From Lonsdalea britannica (lineage in GTDB: Bacteria; Pseudomonadota; Gammaproteobacteria; Enterobacterales; Enterobacteriaceae), in the NCBI RefSeq assembly GCF_002111595.1, contig NZ_LUTN01000004.1, positions 186,001 to 250,000 on the forward strand: DNA of 64,000 bases, given 5' to 3'. Made by a program: the position numbers and the translations under genes. The notes beneath the pieces were generated by a model. It did not search any database. It was given only the letters and a program-made list of their open reading frames with translations, and was not told where the DNA came from. The number at the start of each line of letters is the position of its first letter. Position 1 is the first letter of the stretch. This document shows, in pieces, positions 49,520 through 60,439 of the stretch.

Positions 49520-50233
49520 GATGGCGTCCTGTGTCCGTAATGCTGCGTCAAAAGCATCGCCTTCCTCTGTTCACTGATACAGAGAACCCCCAAGAAAGAG
49601 CGACGATCTGACAATGAAATGCTTTTTCCGCAATTATTCTTAGCGTTTTACCTCAGAAACACCAGCGGCAATTTGCCGCCGTTCCTTGCCTAACGTCCGA
49701 TCGAGGCTGACTACGCTGTCAATGCGGCAGACGCCTGCGCTGGCTCTCCTCGCCATCATCTTACCCTTACCGGTCACCCGCCTTATTAAGCCACTACGAT
49801 AATTAATATCACTGGTAATATTAGGGTTATTAGTCTCTAGGGAATAACGATCAATTCATTAAAATATCAATTCATTTTTACACGTTGTAATAACAGGATT
49901 GCATCTCCCGGAATCATTTGACCCAATAATTAGGGATATGCCTTCGCTAACTTAATGAATAATAGAGGGGCGAGAGGGGTTAGCTCAGAAAGTATTATTC
50001 TAGACGTAGACGATAACGAATAAGAACATGAGAGATAAGTAAATATTATTTATGAGATATGGCATAGAAATGTCTAAAGGCAGCGTGGTCAACTCCCTCT
50101 ACTTACTTATTAAGTTCTCTAATTAGAAATAAAATTTTCATAAAACGTAGGTATAAATTTCCCAACGGGCGGACGACAGCGATACAAAACGTATATCTGT
50201 CGTTCCCACGAGAAATGCCACGAGGAGTCTGAG
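49520..50233. other. Long AT-rich intergenic region, no gene seen
   Basis: About 710 bp between ydiK and the PAS-like gene. No convincing frame is found. It includes short A/T tracts and a hairpin at 50173-50203 (ACGACAG/CTGTCGT outer arms) just 3' of the PAS-like gene on its strand. It could hold promoters for ydiK or an unrecognised small RNA. Confidence 0.4.
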
Positions 50234-50626
50234 TCAGGAAGCCAGACCCGGCTTCAAGAACACACCGCCATGATTAAGGATGATCAACGACAACACACGG
50301 CTTTCCACATTTAGCTTGGAGAAGGTCAGCGTGCTGATCGGCTTTTTCATAAAGCCGTCCGCAAGCAGGTCACAGCTGACATGCGTGCTCAGCATATGCT
50401 TATCGGCGATGAAGTCCTGGAAGGCAAACTGCACGTTGATAGGCAGTATTTCGTCAATCGACGCCGGATTGCTGGCATTCGGACGCAGGCCAAAATGGGC
50501 GTTAAATGCAGCATTGGCGCAGAGAACCTTGCATTTTTCGTCAATGATAGCGACCGCCCGGCGGTCATTATGGATCGGTGTACTCAATATGCCGATGATG
50601 TCATTCCGCCCAAATATCAGACTCAT
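50234..50626 (-). CDS. Small PAS-like protein of unknown function
   Basis: A 130-residue protein without membrane segments. Residues about 20-105 (RRAVAIIDEKCKVLCANAAF, then FGLRPNASNPASIDEILP) resemble a PAS sensory domain, with no attached kinase, cyclase or DNA-binding part. The end (FSKLNVESRVLSLIILNHGG) fits the last strands of a PAS fold. It stands alone between two long intergenic regions; partner and ligand are unknown. Confidence 0.65.
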   Translation of the reverse strand: MSLIFGRNDIIGILSTPIHNDRRAVAIIDEKCKVLCANAAFNAHFGLRPNASNPASIDEILPINVQFAFQDFIADKHMLSTHVSCDLLADGFMKKPISTLTFSKLNVESRVLSLIILNHGGVFLKPGLAS

Positions 50627-51391
50627 TGTTTCCTCTGCTCGATATCAAGCTGTATAGAAAATGATAAAGCCAGGCATCAGTTCGGCCAGACAGAGATGGT
50701 CACCCTGATGATGGCAATCCTCAACCCGTCAGAAAACTTTCCGACAGATGAAAAAACAAACCGTGCCAAAAATAGCATCAAGCCTCTGAATTATGTAGAG
50801 CGAGTTCTACCATTCATTCATTGATTCTTTGTGCTTATTTATAATGAATTAACAAATTGTTTCTGAGCTATTCCTTAAAAGAATACTCATATGTTTATTA
50901 CTAAAGCGAATTGAATATAGCTATCTTGATCATCGATGAAGCCTTTTCTATAAGCCCCTACCCGACGAACCAAATATATACCACATTCCGTTAACTCGAT
51001 CCGTTCATAAGTCAAGACTGCGGCACTATACCTCAATTCCTTTAAATCTAATCGGCCAAATAGGCGCGATCTTTACCCCATTTGATCGCATACGCCGATC
51101 AAATTCTTATTAAGAATAGTTTAAATCAATGATTGTTAGGCAATGTAGCTTTTTAATTACAGGAGTAAAAAAATCATCTTTGTATTCAATGAAATGTGAT
51201 GTTGGTCACTATTTTTAAATCCCTTTTAACGATCTCTTTTCTATTGTCATCGATTTATTTTGGTTTCTGAAACATTAATCGTAGTTGAGTAATCCGTGAT
51301 CCTCCGCCCAAAAAGCAAACAAATTCGATCCTCAAAATGCATTTAACCATTTGTTGACATATTGTTAACACAAAGACAAGGGAGATGCACG
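50627..51391. other. acs upstream region, no gene seen
   Basis: About 765 bp of AT-rich DNA between two divergent genes. Frames overlapping it read through from the antisense side of the PAS-like gene and lack coding character. The CRP site of acs is listed separately. Long A/T tracts could bind Fis, IHF or H-NS, which control acs in E. coli; no sites are claimed. Confidence 0.45.
51195..51210 (+). promoter_or_regulatory. CRP site upstream of acs
   Basis: TGTGATGTTGGTCACT matches TGTGA-N6-TCACA at nine of ten positions. It lies 182 bp before the acs start. In E. coli acs transcription requires CRP, which supports this call. Confidence 0.7.
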
Positions 51392-53350
51392 ATGAGCCAG
51401 CACAAACACTATCCTGTCTCCACCCACATCGCGGACAAGGCGCTGATCGACGCTGAACGCTACCGTCAGCTGTATCAACAATCCATTGACGATCCCGATT
51501 CTTTTTGGCGCCAGCAAGGAAGGATAGTCGATTGGATTAAACCCTACCAGTCGGTTAAAAAAACCTCATTTCATCCGAGCCATGTCGATATTCGCTGGTT
51601 CGAGGACGGCACGTTGAACGTGTCAGCGAATTGTCTGGATCGCCATCTACCGCATGCCGCCGACCAAAAGGCGATTATCTGGGAGAGTGATGACGGCAAA
51701 CGCACCCGAAGCCTGACCTATCGGGAGCTCCATCAGGCGGTCTGCCGATTTGCCAACGTATTGAAAGCACAGGGGATGGGTAAAGGCGATGTCATCACCC
51801 TCTATATGCCGATGGTGCCGGAGGCGGCCATCGCGATGCTGGCCTGCGCCCGCATCGGCGCGATTCATTCCGTCATCTTCGGCGGCTTCTCGCCGGAGTC
51901 CATCGCTGGACGACTGCTCGACTCCGGCAGCCGAATGGTGATCACGGCGGATGAAGGACGGCGCGCCGGTAAAACGATCCCGCTAAAACAAAACGTGACC
52001 GACGCGTTAAGCAATCCGCGGCTCAGTCAGGTAAAGCGGGTGATCGTGTTTCAGCATACCGGCAACGCCGTAGTGTGGGAGGACGATCGCGATTGCTGGT
52101 GGCACACGTTAATGGATCAGGCGGACGAGGACTGTCCCCCGGTAGAGCAGAAAGCCGAAGATCCGCTGTTTATTCTCTACACTTCCGGCTCAACCGGCAC
52201 GCCCAAAGGCGTGCTGCATACCAGCGGCGGCTATCTGGTCTACGCGGCCCTCACCTTCCAATACGTGTTTGACTATCATCCCGGCGATATTTACTGGTGT
52301 ACCGCCGACGTCGGATGGATCACCGGTCACAGTTATCTGGTGTACGGACCGCTGGCCTGTGGAGCTACCTCGCTGATGTTTGAAGGTATTCCCAACTGGC
52401 CAGATGCCAGCCGTATGGGACAGATCGTCGACCGGCATCAGGTCAATATTCTATATACCGCGCCCACCGCTATTCGCGCGCTGATGGCGGATGGCGATAA
52501 AGCCATACAGGGATCAACGCGCCGAACGTTGAAGACCATCGGATCCGTCGGGGAACCGATCAATCCTGAAGCCTGGGAGTGGTATTACCATAAAATTGGC
52601 AATGGCGACTGCCCGGTCGTCGACACCTGGTGGCAAACGGAGACCGGCGGCATCATGATTACCCCGCTGCCGGGCGTGACCGATCTCAAACCCGGAGCCG
52701 CCACTCAGCCTTTTTTCGGCGTCAAACCCGCGTTGGTCGATGGTCAGGGTCAGATGCTGGAAGGCGAGTGCGAAGGCAATCTGGTCATCACCGACTCCTG
52801 GCCGGGACAAGCCCGTACCCTATTCGGCGATCATGCACGCTTCGAGGAAACCTACTTTTCTACCTTCAAAGAGTGTTATTTCAGTGGGGACGGCGCACGG
52901 CGCGATGAGGACGGGGATTACTGGATCACCGGCCGCGTGGACGATGTGTTGAACGTTTCCGGCCACCGGCTGGGGACAGCGGAAATCGAATCCGCGCTGG
53001 TCTCTCATCCTAAAATTGCCGAAGCCGCCGTCGTGGGGGTGGAACATAGCGTGAAAGGACAGGCGATTTATGCCTACATCATGCTGAATCACGGCGAAAA
53101 ACCGACGGCGGAACTGCATGAGGAGGTGCGCGCGTGGGTGCGTAAAGAGATTGGCACGATCGCCACTCCCGACGTTTTACACTGGGCGGAAGCCCTGCCA
53201 AAGACACGTTCCGGCAAAATCATGCGTCGCATCCTGAGAAAAATTGCCAACGGCGAAGGCAATAAGCTGGGCGATATCTCCACGCTGGCGAACCCCAGCG
53301 TCGTCGCACAGCTGCTGGAGGAAAAACCGCTCCCGGATGCGCCACTCTGA
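51392..53350 (+). CDS. acs: Acetyl-CoA synthetase
   Basis: Acs activates acetate to acetyl-CoA through an acetyl-AMP intermediate. From [13 protein letters not shown] (51392) it is 652 residues, the E. coli length; an ATG at 51362 adds ten residues. The AMP-forming motif [14 protein letters not shown], the TWWQTETGG block and the regulatory acetylation lysine in [11 protein letters not shown] are present. A GGGAGA ribosome site precedes the ATG. yjcH and actP, which follow acs in E. coli, are missing; yjcE follows in the opposite direction. Confidence 0.97.
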   Translation: MSQHKHYPVSTHIADKALIDAERYRQLYQQSIDDPDSFWRQQGRIVDWIKPYQSVKKTSFHPSHVDIRWFEDGTLNVSANCLDRHLPHAADQKAIIWESDDGKRTRSLTYRELHQAVCRFANVLKAQGMGKGDVITLYMPMVPEAAIAMLACARIGAIHSVIFGGFSPESIAGRLLDSGSRMVITADEGRRAGKTIPLKQNVTDALSNPRLSQVKRVIVFQHTGNAVVWEDDRDCWWHTLMDQADEDCPPVEQKAEDPLFILYTSGSTGTPKGVLHTSGGYLVYAALTFQYVFDYHPGDIYWCTADVGWITGHSYLVYGPLACGATSLMFEGIPNWPDASRMGQIVDRHQVNILYTAPTAIRALMADGDKAIQGSTRRTLKTIGSVGEPINPEAWEWYYHKIGNGDCPVVDTWWQTETGGIMITPLPGVTDLKPGAATQPFFGVKPALVDGQGQMLEGECEGNLVITDSWPGQARTLFGDHARFEETYFSTFKECYFSGDGARRDEDGDYWITGRVDDVLNVSGHRLGTAEIESALVSHPKIAEAAVVGVEHSVKGQAIYAYIMLNHGEKPTAELHEEVRAWVRKEIGTIATPDVLHWAEALPKTRSGKIMRRILRKIANGEGNKLGDISTLANPSVVAQLLEEKPLPDAPL

Positions 53351-53396
53351 TGAAACACCCCATGACGCTCGCTCTCGCGCCACGGGGATATCCGGC

Positions 53397-55043
53397 CTAG
53401 ACCTTCTCGATCAACACCGCTTCCAGCAGATCCAGCTCACGCAGCATCTTTTGCAGCGTTTCATTGCTGATCTGCTGTGTGGCGCGCAGATGATAAAGTT
53501 CGGCGCGCTCCGCGTTGACGGCCGCCAGCCGGAAACGGCGCTCCAGATTTTCAATCGCTATACTGGCTTCCAGCTCATCATTGCCGGTCACTCGCCGACG
53601 CAGCATCCCGATGACCTGCGCACAGACCTCATTCAGCACCTGTTCATCGATATTATCCTCACGATCGGCGGCTAGACGCTCCTGCATTTTCAACAGGCTG
53701 TCGATGGCGACTTTGGCCATCGCCGTGCGAGCCAGGCGTTCCTCTTTTTTATGCGAGCTTTTGTCCGTCATGACAATGCCTTTGAGCAACAACGGCAGCG
53801 CAATGACCCCGCACATCAATGAAAACAGGATGACGCCGGTCGCGATAAAGACCAGCTGATAACGTGAGGGGAAATCACTACCGTCGCTCAGCAACAGCGG
53901 GATGGACAGAACACCGGCCAGCGTGATGGCGCCGCGCACCCCGGCAAAAGAGACAATCCATAGCTCACGAGAGGTATATTCCGCGAACACCATCGGGCGT
54001 TTGTTCTGGATATGCAGGCTGTAATGCTTCATCAGCCAGACCCAACTGAAGCGCAGCAGCAGCAATGCGCCGTAGATGATGGCAATATCGGTAAACAGCA
54101 TCCAGGTTTCAATCGTCGGGTCTCTCTGCGCCTGAACGATCGACTCTTCCAGCACGCTCGGCAACTGTAACCCCAGCATCAGAAACACCATGCCGTTAAA
54201 CACAAACTCCAGCATGGACCAGACGCTGTTGGCCCGCAGACGCATGTTCAACGGCGCGCTGCGCATCATGCCCGAGCGGCTGATCGTCATTCCCGAAGCG
54301 ACCGCGGCCAAAATCCCCGACACGCCCAAATGTTCCGCAATCAGATAAGAGGCGAACGGCAACAGGAGCAGCAGCACAATTTGCGTCGCGGCGTCGTCAT
54401 CGCTCCAGCGGCTGATCAGCCCCAGCGATTTACTGTAAACCCAGGTAATGGCGATCCCCGCCAGCAGGCCGCCGAGAGCCACCTGCAAAAATTCCAGCGT
54501 GGCGCCGTGCACGGTAAACACCATCGTGCCCATGGCGATAGCAATGGCGAATTTGAGCGAGACCAGACCGGACGCATCGTTCATCAACGCTTCGCCCTGG
54601 AGGATCCCCATCAGTTTTTTCGGGATGCGGTCCTCGCCGACGATGCCGGACAACGCCACGGCATCCGTCGGCGACAACACCGCCGCCAGCGCGAATGCGG
54701 CCACCAGCGGCATATCAGGCACCATCCAATGAATGAGATAGCCCATCCCGACGACGGTGATAATGACCAGCGCCAGCGCCAGCCCGAGGATCTCTCGCAT
54801 ATGGCGCAGAAATTCTCTCGTTGGCGTCTTCCAGCCGTCGGCGAACAACAGCGGCGGGATGAACAACACCATGAACAGTTCAGGATTGAAATCGACATGC
54901 AGACCAAATTTAGGCCAGGCCAACATCGCCCCAAGGGCAATCTGCATGAGTGGCAACGGTATCTGAAAGGGCAGAATACGCGTGATAACGCCGGACAAAG
55001 AAACCACCAACGTCATAATCAGGATGGTGAAAAATATTTCCAT
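53397..55043 (-). CDS. yjcE: Na+/H+ antiporter YjcE (CPA1 family)
   Basis: A 548-residue inner-membrane cation/proton antiporter. About twelve membrane segments occupy residues 1-420, including the ion-path motifs LSPTDAVALSG and QGEALMNDASGLV and the conserved FAGVRGAITLAGVLSIP. The cytoplasmic C-terminal tail (about 425-548) is charged and partly coiled coil. E. coli has yjcD-yjcE near acs in the same order, so the neighbourhood is conserved. It converges on acs with 46 bp between the stop codons. Confidence 0.93.
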   Translation of the reverse strand: MEIFFTILIMTLVVSLSGVITRILPFQIPLPLMQIALGAMLAWPKFGLHVDFNPELFMVLFIPPLLFADGWKTPTREFLRHMREILGLALALVIITVVGMGYLIHWMVPDMPLVAAFALAAVLSPTDAVALSGIVGEDRIPKKLMGILQGEALMNDASGLVSLKFAIAIAMGTMVFTVHGATLEFLQVALGGLLAGIAITWVYSKSLGLISRWSDDDAATQIVLLLLLPFASYLIAEHLGVSGILAAVASGMTISRSGMMRSAPLNMRLRANSVWSMLEFVFNGMVFLMLGLQLPSVLEESIVQAQRDPTIETWMLFTDIAIIYGALLLLRFSWVWLMKHYSLHIQNKRPMVFAEYTSRELWIVSFAGVRGAITLAGVLSIPLLLSDGSDFPSRYQLVFIATGVILFSLMCGVIALPLLLKGIVMTDKSSHKKEERLARTAMAKVAIDSLLKMQERLAADREDNIDEQVLNEVCAQVIGMLRRRVTGNDELEASIAIENLERRFRLAAVNAERAELYHLRATQQISNETLQKMLRELDLLEAVLIEKV

Positions 55044-55241
55044 GCTTTCCTTAATGCTTGCTGTAACCGATCAACGCGCTAACACCGGTGAATTGACGTG
55101 ACATGTTTCTGGCGGGGCCGCGTAAGGAACAGGCCTTAAGCGTCGTTCGAGCGATGTCGTCATCGACCTAAGAAAATAATAACAGATGGAATGCGATGAA
55201 AAGGCACCGAAAAAGAAAAAACGGAAATGAACCTGTAAAAA

Positions 55242-55268
55242 AGGGGAACCTCATGTTCCCCTCTGGGT
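55242..55268 (-). terminator. Intrinsic terminator of ghxP
   Basis: On the ghxP strand, AGGGGAAC pairs with GTTCCCCT around a five-base loop and runs into a T tract. It lies about 27 bp after the stop codon. Confidence 0.9.
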
Positions 55269-55289
55269 ATGACGTTGTCTGAAACAGTA

Positions 55290-56657
55290 TTACAGCGCCC
55301 AACCGCCGGCGTAGAACACCACCAGTGCAATGGCGATGATCACCGTGCCGACGTTCAGCTTGCGCCATTCGCCGGAGAAAACACGGCCCAGTACCAGCGA
55401 GCCGAAGCCCAGCATGATGCCGGTCACGATATTACATGTCAGCACGATGAAGACGGCGCAGACCAAACCGGCCATCGCGTCGACGAAATCGTTGAAGTCC
55501 AGCTTGGACACGTTGCTCAGCATCAGCAGACCGACATACATCAGCGCAGGCGCGGTTGCATAGTTCGGCACCAGATAAGAGAGCGGAGACAGGAACAGCA
55601 TCAGCAGGAACAGTACGCCAACCACCGTTGCCGTCAGTCCCGTACGGCCCCCCGCCGCCGTACCGGCCGCGGATTCAATGTAAACTGCCGCTGGCGAGGT
55701 CCCCATCAGGCTGGAGAAAATGCTGCTTACGGAGTCCGCCGTCAGCGCACGACCACCGCTGATAATCTGACCATCTTTATCCAGCAGGTTTGCCTGCCCC
55801 GCGACAGCGCGGATCGTACCGGTCGCGTCAAAGACCGCCGTCATCACCAGCGCCAATACACTTGGCAGGACGATAGGCTGCAACGCGCCTTTGATATCCA
55901 GATTGAAGAACAAGGACTGACCGGAGGCATCACTCAGGCTCGGCAGCGCGAACAAACCGTGGTAGGTCACGTTCGGATCAAAAATCAGGCCGAGTGCGGA
56001 GATGGCGATAATCACAATCAGAATACCGCCGGGAACGCGGCGTTTTTCCAGACCGATGGTCGCCGCCAGACCCAGCAGCGACATCGCCACCGGAAACGAC
56101 GTGAACTGGCCCATCGCGACCGGCAGACCGGCGCCCGGATTTTTCACGACCAGACCGATGCCGTTGGCTGCGATGATCAACAGGAACAGGCCGATACCGA
56201 TACCCGCACCGTGCGCCACGCCCTGCGGCAGGTTACGCAAGATCCAGGAACGGATCCCCGTCGCGGAGATAATGGTAAACAGCACCCCCATCATGAAGAT
56301 GGCGCCCAGCGCGACGGGCACGCTGATATTCTGTCCCAGCACCAGGCTGAACGCAGTAAACGCGGTCAGAGAAATCGCGCAACCAATCGCCATCGGCAGG
56401 TTAGCCCACAGGCCCATCAACAAAGACCCTACCCCTGCGACCAGACAGGTGGAAACAAACACCGCGGCAGGCGGGAAACCGGCTTTGCCCAGCATGCCGG
56501 GGACAACGATAACCGAGTAAACCATCGCCAGAAACGTGGTAAGACCCGCCAGTATTTCCTGACGTACGCTGCTGCCTCGTTGATCGATTTTAAAGAAAGC
56601 ATCGAGTGCGCCACGCGGACGGGCAGCCTCATCAGCCTGACGAGAAGAATTGGACAT
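55290..56657 (-). CDS. ghxP: NCS2-family guanine/hypoxanthine permease (GhxP/YjcD)
   Basis: A 455-residue inner-membrane purine/proton symporter of the AzgA-like branch of the NCS2 family. Recognised parts are [20 protein letters not shown] at the N-terminus, the [17 protein letters not shown] signature in the eighth helix region, and [18 protein letters not shown]. It is the orthologue or close relative of E. coli GhxP by context (ghxP-yjcE-acs); the paralogue GhxQ is the alternative. No PurR operator was found in the upstream gap. Confidence 0.88.
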   Translation of the reverse strand: MSNSSRQADEAARPRGALDAFFKIDQRGSSVRQEILAGLTTFLAMVYSVIVVPGMLGKAGFPPAAVFVSTCLVAGVGSLLMGLWANLPMAIGCAISLTAFTAFSLVLGQNISVPVALGAIFMMGVLFTIISATGIRSWILRNLPQGVAHGAGIGIGLFLLIIAANGIGLVVKNPGAGLPVAMGQFTSFPVAMSLLGLAATIGLEKRRVPGGILIVIIAISALGLIFDPNVTYHGLFALPSLSDASGQSLFFNLDIKGALQPIVLPSVLALVMTAVFDATGTIRAVAGQANLLDKDGQIISGGRALTADSVSSIFSSLMGTSPAAVYIESAAGTAAGGRTGLTATVVGVLFLLMLFLSPLSYLVPNYATAPALMYVGLLMLSNVSKLDFNDFVDAMAGLVCAVFIVLTCNIVTGIMLGFGSLVLGRVFSGEWRKLNVGTVIIAIALVVFYAGGWAL

Positions 56658-56956
56658 GGTGGTATCCCTTGCTAAGTCATTATTATTAAGCCTCTGTGCA
56701 TCCAGACAACACGGTCATTCGGACCGGCCAGCATGGAAAGACGCAGAGACTGAGCCAGAATTTAGCTAACGTCATGCCGTTTATCCCTTGCCTAAGACAA
56801 ACAACATGGGCCATCACCAGCGGCAGAAACGTCCCCTTGAGCCCCGACAACGGCGGGGCAACGTCTGCTACCGTAAAGTAAGCCTGCGATTATCCCGTTT
56901 TTGGGATAAGAATTTCAAAAACTATTTATTTATCGCACCGACATTCTTTCACGATC
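56658..56956. other. ghxP upstream region, no gene
   Basis: This 300-bp gap holds the ghxP promoter region. A 7-bp hairpin (TTATCCC/GGGATAA, 56890-56909) is present. No coding frame and no recognised riboswitch were seen. Confidence 0.35.
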
Positions 56957-56993
56957 AAAGACGGGCAACCGCCATGAGCGGTTGCCCGTCTTT
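56957..56993. terminator. Strong hairpin terminator at the 3' end of the acyltransferase gene
   Basis: A perfect 16-bp stem (AAAGACGGGCAACCGC with its complement) closes on a 5-base loop and has a short T tract on each side. It lies 16 bp beyond the lpx gene stop on the minus strand. Confidence 0.88.
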
Positions 56994-57008
56994 GTATTGA
57001 TGAGGCCA

Positions 57009-57935
57009 TTAGAGGTAGAGCGAGGCTTCTCCCACCGGTCGCGTTTTAAAACGGCGATGCAACCAGAGGTACTGTTCAGGCGCGCGCATAATCTCCTGCT
57101 CGATCACACGGTTCATGTAGCTTGCCGCCTGAGTTTCGTCGTCTTGTGGATAATCCTTCAGCTCGGGTTGAATCACCAGCTGGTATCCCTTGCACTTGGG
57201 TTTGCGGATCAAGATGGTGGTCACCATCGCCGGCTGATTAGCCAGTTTGCTAATCGTAAATGTTCCGCTGGTCGTCGCCGCCTTCGGGACGGCGAAAAAC
57301 GGCGCAAATACGCTGCCGCGCGGGCCATAATCCTGATCCGGCGCGAACCAGACCGCTTCGCCGCGTTTCAACGCCTGCACCATGCCGCGTAAATCTTTGC
57401 GGTCGATCATGGCTTTATTAGAGCGGGAGCGTCCCCAGGTTTGTACCAGCTCCATCACTTTATTATTGTGAGGCCGGTACATCGCCATCATGGGTCGGCA
57501 TAATCCCATCGCCCTGCCGCCCAGTTCCAGGGACATGAAATGTACGCCAATGACCATCACGCCACGCTGTTCACGCCCTGCCTGCTGCAAATTCTCCAGC
57601 CCGATAACTTCGCACCAGGCGCGTACGCGGCGATCCGACCAAAACCAGGCCATACCGGTTTCCATGAGCGCCATGCCCAGTGAAGCAAAGTTTTCTTTGA
57701 CGATCGCTTCGCGCTTTTGCGGCGACATCGTGGGAAAGCACAGTTCGAGATTGCGGCGGGCGATGCGGACCCGGCGTTTCAGGAAGAAACGCGCGGCGTT
57801 GCCCATGCTGCGTCCGGTGTACATCAGCAGCGGGTACGGCAACTGTACCAGGAGATATAAAAGGGCCAGACCAAACCAGACGAGCCAATAACGGGGATGG
57901 AGTAAATCTTTGGTGAATTTTTTGGTGGTGCTCAT
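57009..57935 (-). CDS. Kdo2-lipid IV(A) lauroyl/palmitoleoyl acyltransferase (LpxL/LpxP)
   Basis: This inner-membrane enzyme adds a secondary acyl chain to lipid A. The 308-residue protein has an N-terminal membrane helix (about 15-40) and the acyltransferase motif HFMSLELG, the H-x4-D/E type, near residue 135, plus WFAPDQDYGPRGSVFAPFF. The start at MSTTKKFTKD (57935) has a GAG-type ribosome site; ATGs at 57944 and 57989 are alternatives. Whether it is LpxL (laurate) or cold-induced LpxP (palmitoleate) could not be told from sequence. Confidence 0.92.
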   Translation of the reverse strand: MSTTKKFTKDLLHPRYWLVWFGLALLYLLVQLPYPLLMYTGRSMGNAARFFLKRRVRIARRNLELCFPTMSPQKREAIVKENFASLGMALMETGMAWFWSDRRVRAWCEVIGLENLQQAGREQRGVMVIGVHFMSLELGGRAMGLCRPMMAMYRPHNNKVMELVQTWGRSRSNKAMIDRKDLRGMVQALKRGEAVWFAPDQDYGPRGSVFAPFFAVPKAATTSGTFTISKLANQPAMVTTILIRKPKCKGYQLVIQPELKDYPQDDETQAASYMNRVIEQEIMRAPEQYLWLHRRFKTRPVGEASLYL

Positions 57936-58681
57936 TGCTATCATCTCGTAACGCCATACTGGAATGACAGCCGTTCTCAGCCGAACCATGCCAGAAATGA
58001 CAAAAAACCGTTAATTCTTTACCACGCCGACCGGCAAATCCGATTCAAGCAGAATGGTAACAGCAGAGAAAACACTCGAACCCAGGCAGGCCAACCATTG
58101 TTGGTAAAACTATATTACCTGAAAATAGTCCGCGCCGACGCACAACTTAACGCCATAACAAAGCCTGAAACGATAGGGATATCGACTGTTAGAAGGAGAA
58201 TGCGCCCTTTGGGTCACATTTACACTATGACTGCCGCAGCCAGTGTAACATGCTGACCTGACGTGACGGCGTTCATTCCTATCAGAATAATCCGCAACCT
58301 AGGAGAAGCCGGAGGCTAATGTCTTATTCTCTACCATTCACGTCCTCTCGCATAACACGTTGAGTCTAGACAAAATGACCCGACGTAATCCAACGTCATC
58401 CCCTTTTGTCCGATTCGACAACACCGCACGTTTGGGGTTCTACTTTCTTTATTTGCATATTGCTGATGCCGTCTCGGGGATGAAATCACACGGGCCGCGA
58501 CATGAGGATGAAACTTCAACGTCCGGATCATCGGGTGAACTCATTCGGCATAGCCATTCCCGATAGGCGTTGTCGGCCGATCACGACCTCGTCATCAAAC
58601 CGTCACTGTTCCGCCATGCGGATGCAGCATTGCCCCCTCAGGATAACCGCTCAATTTTCATCGCTGACGACGGTAAACCTC
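57936..58681. other. Long intergenic region before the glycerophosphodiester operon
   Basis: About 745 bp. No frame looks coding. It includes an interrupted 7-bp palindrome at 58220-58248 (TTACACT/AGTGTAA) of operator type and a candidate Pho box near its right end. A frame open from 58502 joins the permease gene but its first 60 codons have no family match. Confidence 0.45.
58589..58606 (+). promoter_or_regulatory. Candidate PhoB box
   Basis: TCGTCATCAAACCGTCAC matches the Pho-box consensus CTGTCATAWAWCTGTCAC at 14 of 18 positions and shows the two TCA-type direct repeats 11 bp apart. It lies 75 bp before the first permease gene. E. coli ugp is PhoB controlled, so phosphate starvation may induce this operon. 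Confidence 0.55.
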
Positions 58682-59554
58682 ATGCGTAGTCACTGGTTGC
58701 CTTGGCTCATTCTGTTGCCTTCACTGCTGTTTCTCGCTCTATTCACCTACTTTCCCTTATTACGGTCGGTCTACGACAGCCTGTTCGACACGCGTATGAC
58801 CGGCGATAACGCGCCGTTCGTGGGGTTAAGCAATTTTACGCGGCTGCTGGACGACCCCGTGTTCTGGCGCGCGCTGGGGAACAATGTGTTGTACATCCTG
58901 TTGACCGTCATCCCTGGCGTGATATTGGCGTTGATGCTCGCCCTGGCGCTATGGCAAAACACGGCGGTGAACCGCTGGCTACGCACCGCTTTTTTCTTTC
59001 CCATGATTATCCCGATGGTGAGCGCCGCTGCGCTGTGGCTGTTTATTTTCATGCCGGGAATGGGGTTGCTGGACTACCATCTGGCCAAGCTGTTCGGCCC
59101 CATGAACAACAATTATCTCGGCCGCAGCAATAGCGCGCTGCTGGCCTTGAGCCTGATTGGCATCTGGAAGTTCGCCGGCTACTACATGCTGTTCTTCCTG
59201 GCTGGTTTGCAGGGTATTCCGGCCTCCGTGCGCGAAGCTGCCGTCATGGAAGGCGCATCACCGATACAGGTGTTTTTCAACGTCACGCTGCCGCTGCTGC
59301 GCCCGACGCTGAGCTTTGTGCTCACCACCGCGCTGATTTACGCCATTACCCAGATCGATCACGTTGCCGTCATGACGCACGGCGGACCGGATAACGCCAC
59401 CACGGTGCTGCTTTACTACATCCAGAATCTGGCATGGGACACCCATGACTTCGGTAAAGCCTCCGCCGCCACCTTTATCACCCTGCTCGCCCTGTTCCTC
59501 TTCTCGCTCATCAACCTGAAAGTTTTGGAAAAAGGAGCGCACTATGAGCGTTGA
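58682..59554 (+). CDS. ABC transporter permease, UgpA type
   Basis: A 290-residue inner-membrane permease of the carbohydrate/glycerophosphodiester importer group. Six membrane segments are visible, with the cytoplasmic EAA loop REAAVMEGASPIQVFFNVTL that contacts the ATPase. ATG 58682 (MRSHWLPWLILLPSLLF) is chosen because the first helix starts there; an ATG at 58502 would add 60 unrelated residues. It overlaps the next permease gene by 11 bp. Confidence 0.9.
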   Translation: MRSHWLPWLILLPSLLFLALFTYFPLLRSVYDSLFDTRMTGDNAPFVGLSNFTRLLDDPVFWRALGNNVLYILLTVIPGVILALMLALALWQNTAVNRWLRTAFFFPMIIPMVSAAALWLFIFMPGMGLLDYHLAKLFGPMNNNYLGRSNSALLALSLIGIWKFAGYYMLFFLAGLQGIPASVREAAVMEGASPIQVFFNVTLPLLRPTLSFVLTTALIYAITQIDHVAVMTHGGPDNATTVLLYYIQNLAWDTHDFGKASAATFITLLALFLFSLINLKVLEKGAHYER

Positions 59555-60428
59555 ATTAACGCCCATCTATCAGGCGAAGACCGCCGCCCGTCCAACGTGG
59601 CTACGTTGGCGCCAAAGCGGACGCATCACCCTCAGCGCGCTGCTCATCTGCGCCGCGCTGCTTTGGATAGCGCCGTTCATTTGGATGCTGTCGGCGGCAT
59701 TCAGCCCCAGCACGTTTGGCCCCGGCATGGCTTCCCTGCTGCCGAGCTGGCCGCTGACGCTGGATAATTTTCGCGACGCCTGGTACAGCGCCGACTGGCT
59801 CCGCCTGTACGCCAATACCGCCTTTTTCGCCTTCGGCACCCTGCTCGTGCAACTGCTGACGATCACCACCGCGGGCTATGTCTTCGCCTGCCATGAATTC
59901 CGCGGCAAACAGACGCTGTTCATCCTGTTTTTAGTCCAGCTGATGATTATGCCGGTCATGATGATGGTGCCCAATATGATGACGCTGCAGCAGTTCGGTC
60001 TGCTCAACACCCTCACCGGCGTCATGATGCCCTACTTCACCTCCGCCTTCGGCGTATTCCTGATGCGCCAGGCGTTTATGAACATTCCCAAAGAGATCGA
60101 AGAAGCCGCTCTGATGGAAGGCTGCCGCTGGTGGCAGGTCGTGTATCGCGTCCTGCTGCCGATGTCGTGGCCCTCCATGATGGCCTTCGCCACCGTCAGT
60201 CTGACCTACCACTGGAACGAGTATTTGTGGCCGCTGATGATGCTTAACGATCCGGACAAACAGGTACTCACGGTCGGACTGGTGTCCTTTGCGATGGGCG
60301 CGGAGTCCGGCGGTCAGTGGGGCACCATCGGCGCCGGGACGCTGATGGTTTGCCTGCCGCTGATGCTGGCTTTCATCCTGTTCCAAAAACAGTTCCTGAA
60401 AAGCTTCGGCTTCTCAGGAATAAAATAA
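59544..60428 (+). CDS. ABC transporter permease, UgpE type
   Basis: A 294-residue partner permease with about six membrane segments and an EAA loop KEIEEAALMEGCRWWQVVYR. The N-terminus has a 25-residue cytoplasmic lead before the first helix. With the UgpA-type protein it forms the membrane channel of the importer. It is followed 11 bp later by gpdQ. Confidence 0.91.
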   Translation: MSVELTPIYQAKTAARPTWLRWRQSGRITLSALLICAALLWIAPFIWMLSAAFSPSTFGPGMASLLPSWPLTLDNFRDAWYSADWLRLYANTAFFAFGTLLVQLLTITTAGYVFACHEFRGKQTLFILFLVQLMIMPVMMMVPNMMTLQQFGLLNTLTGVMMPYFTSAFGVFLMRQAFMNIPKEIEEAALMEGCRWWQVVYRVLLPMSWPSMMAFATVSLTYHWNEYLWPLMMLNDPDKQVLTVGLVSFAMGAESGGQWGTIGAGTLMVCLPLMLAFILFQKQFLKSFGFSGIK

Positions 60429-60439
60429 CGGAGTGACTC

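Noticed and set aside
55269-56675. 468-codon frame antisense to ghxP
   Set aside because: Rich in Gln/Arg/His as expected from the complement of a membrane protein gene; ghxP is clear.
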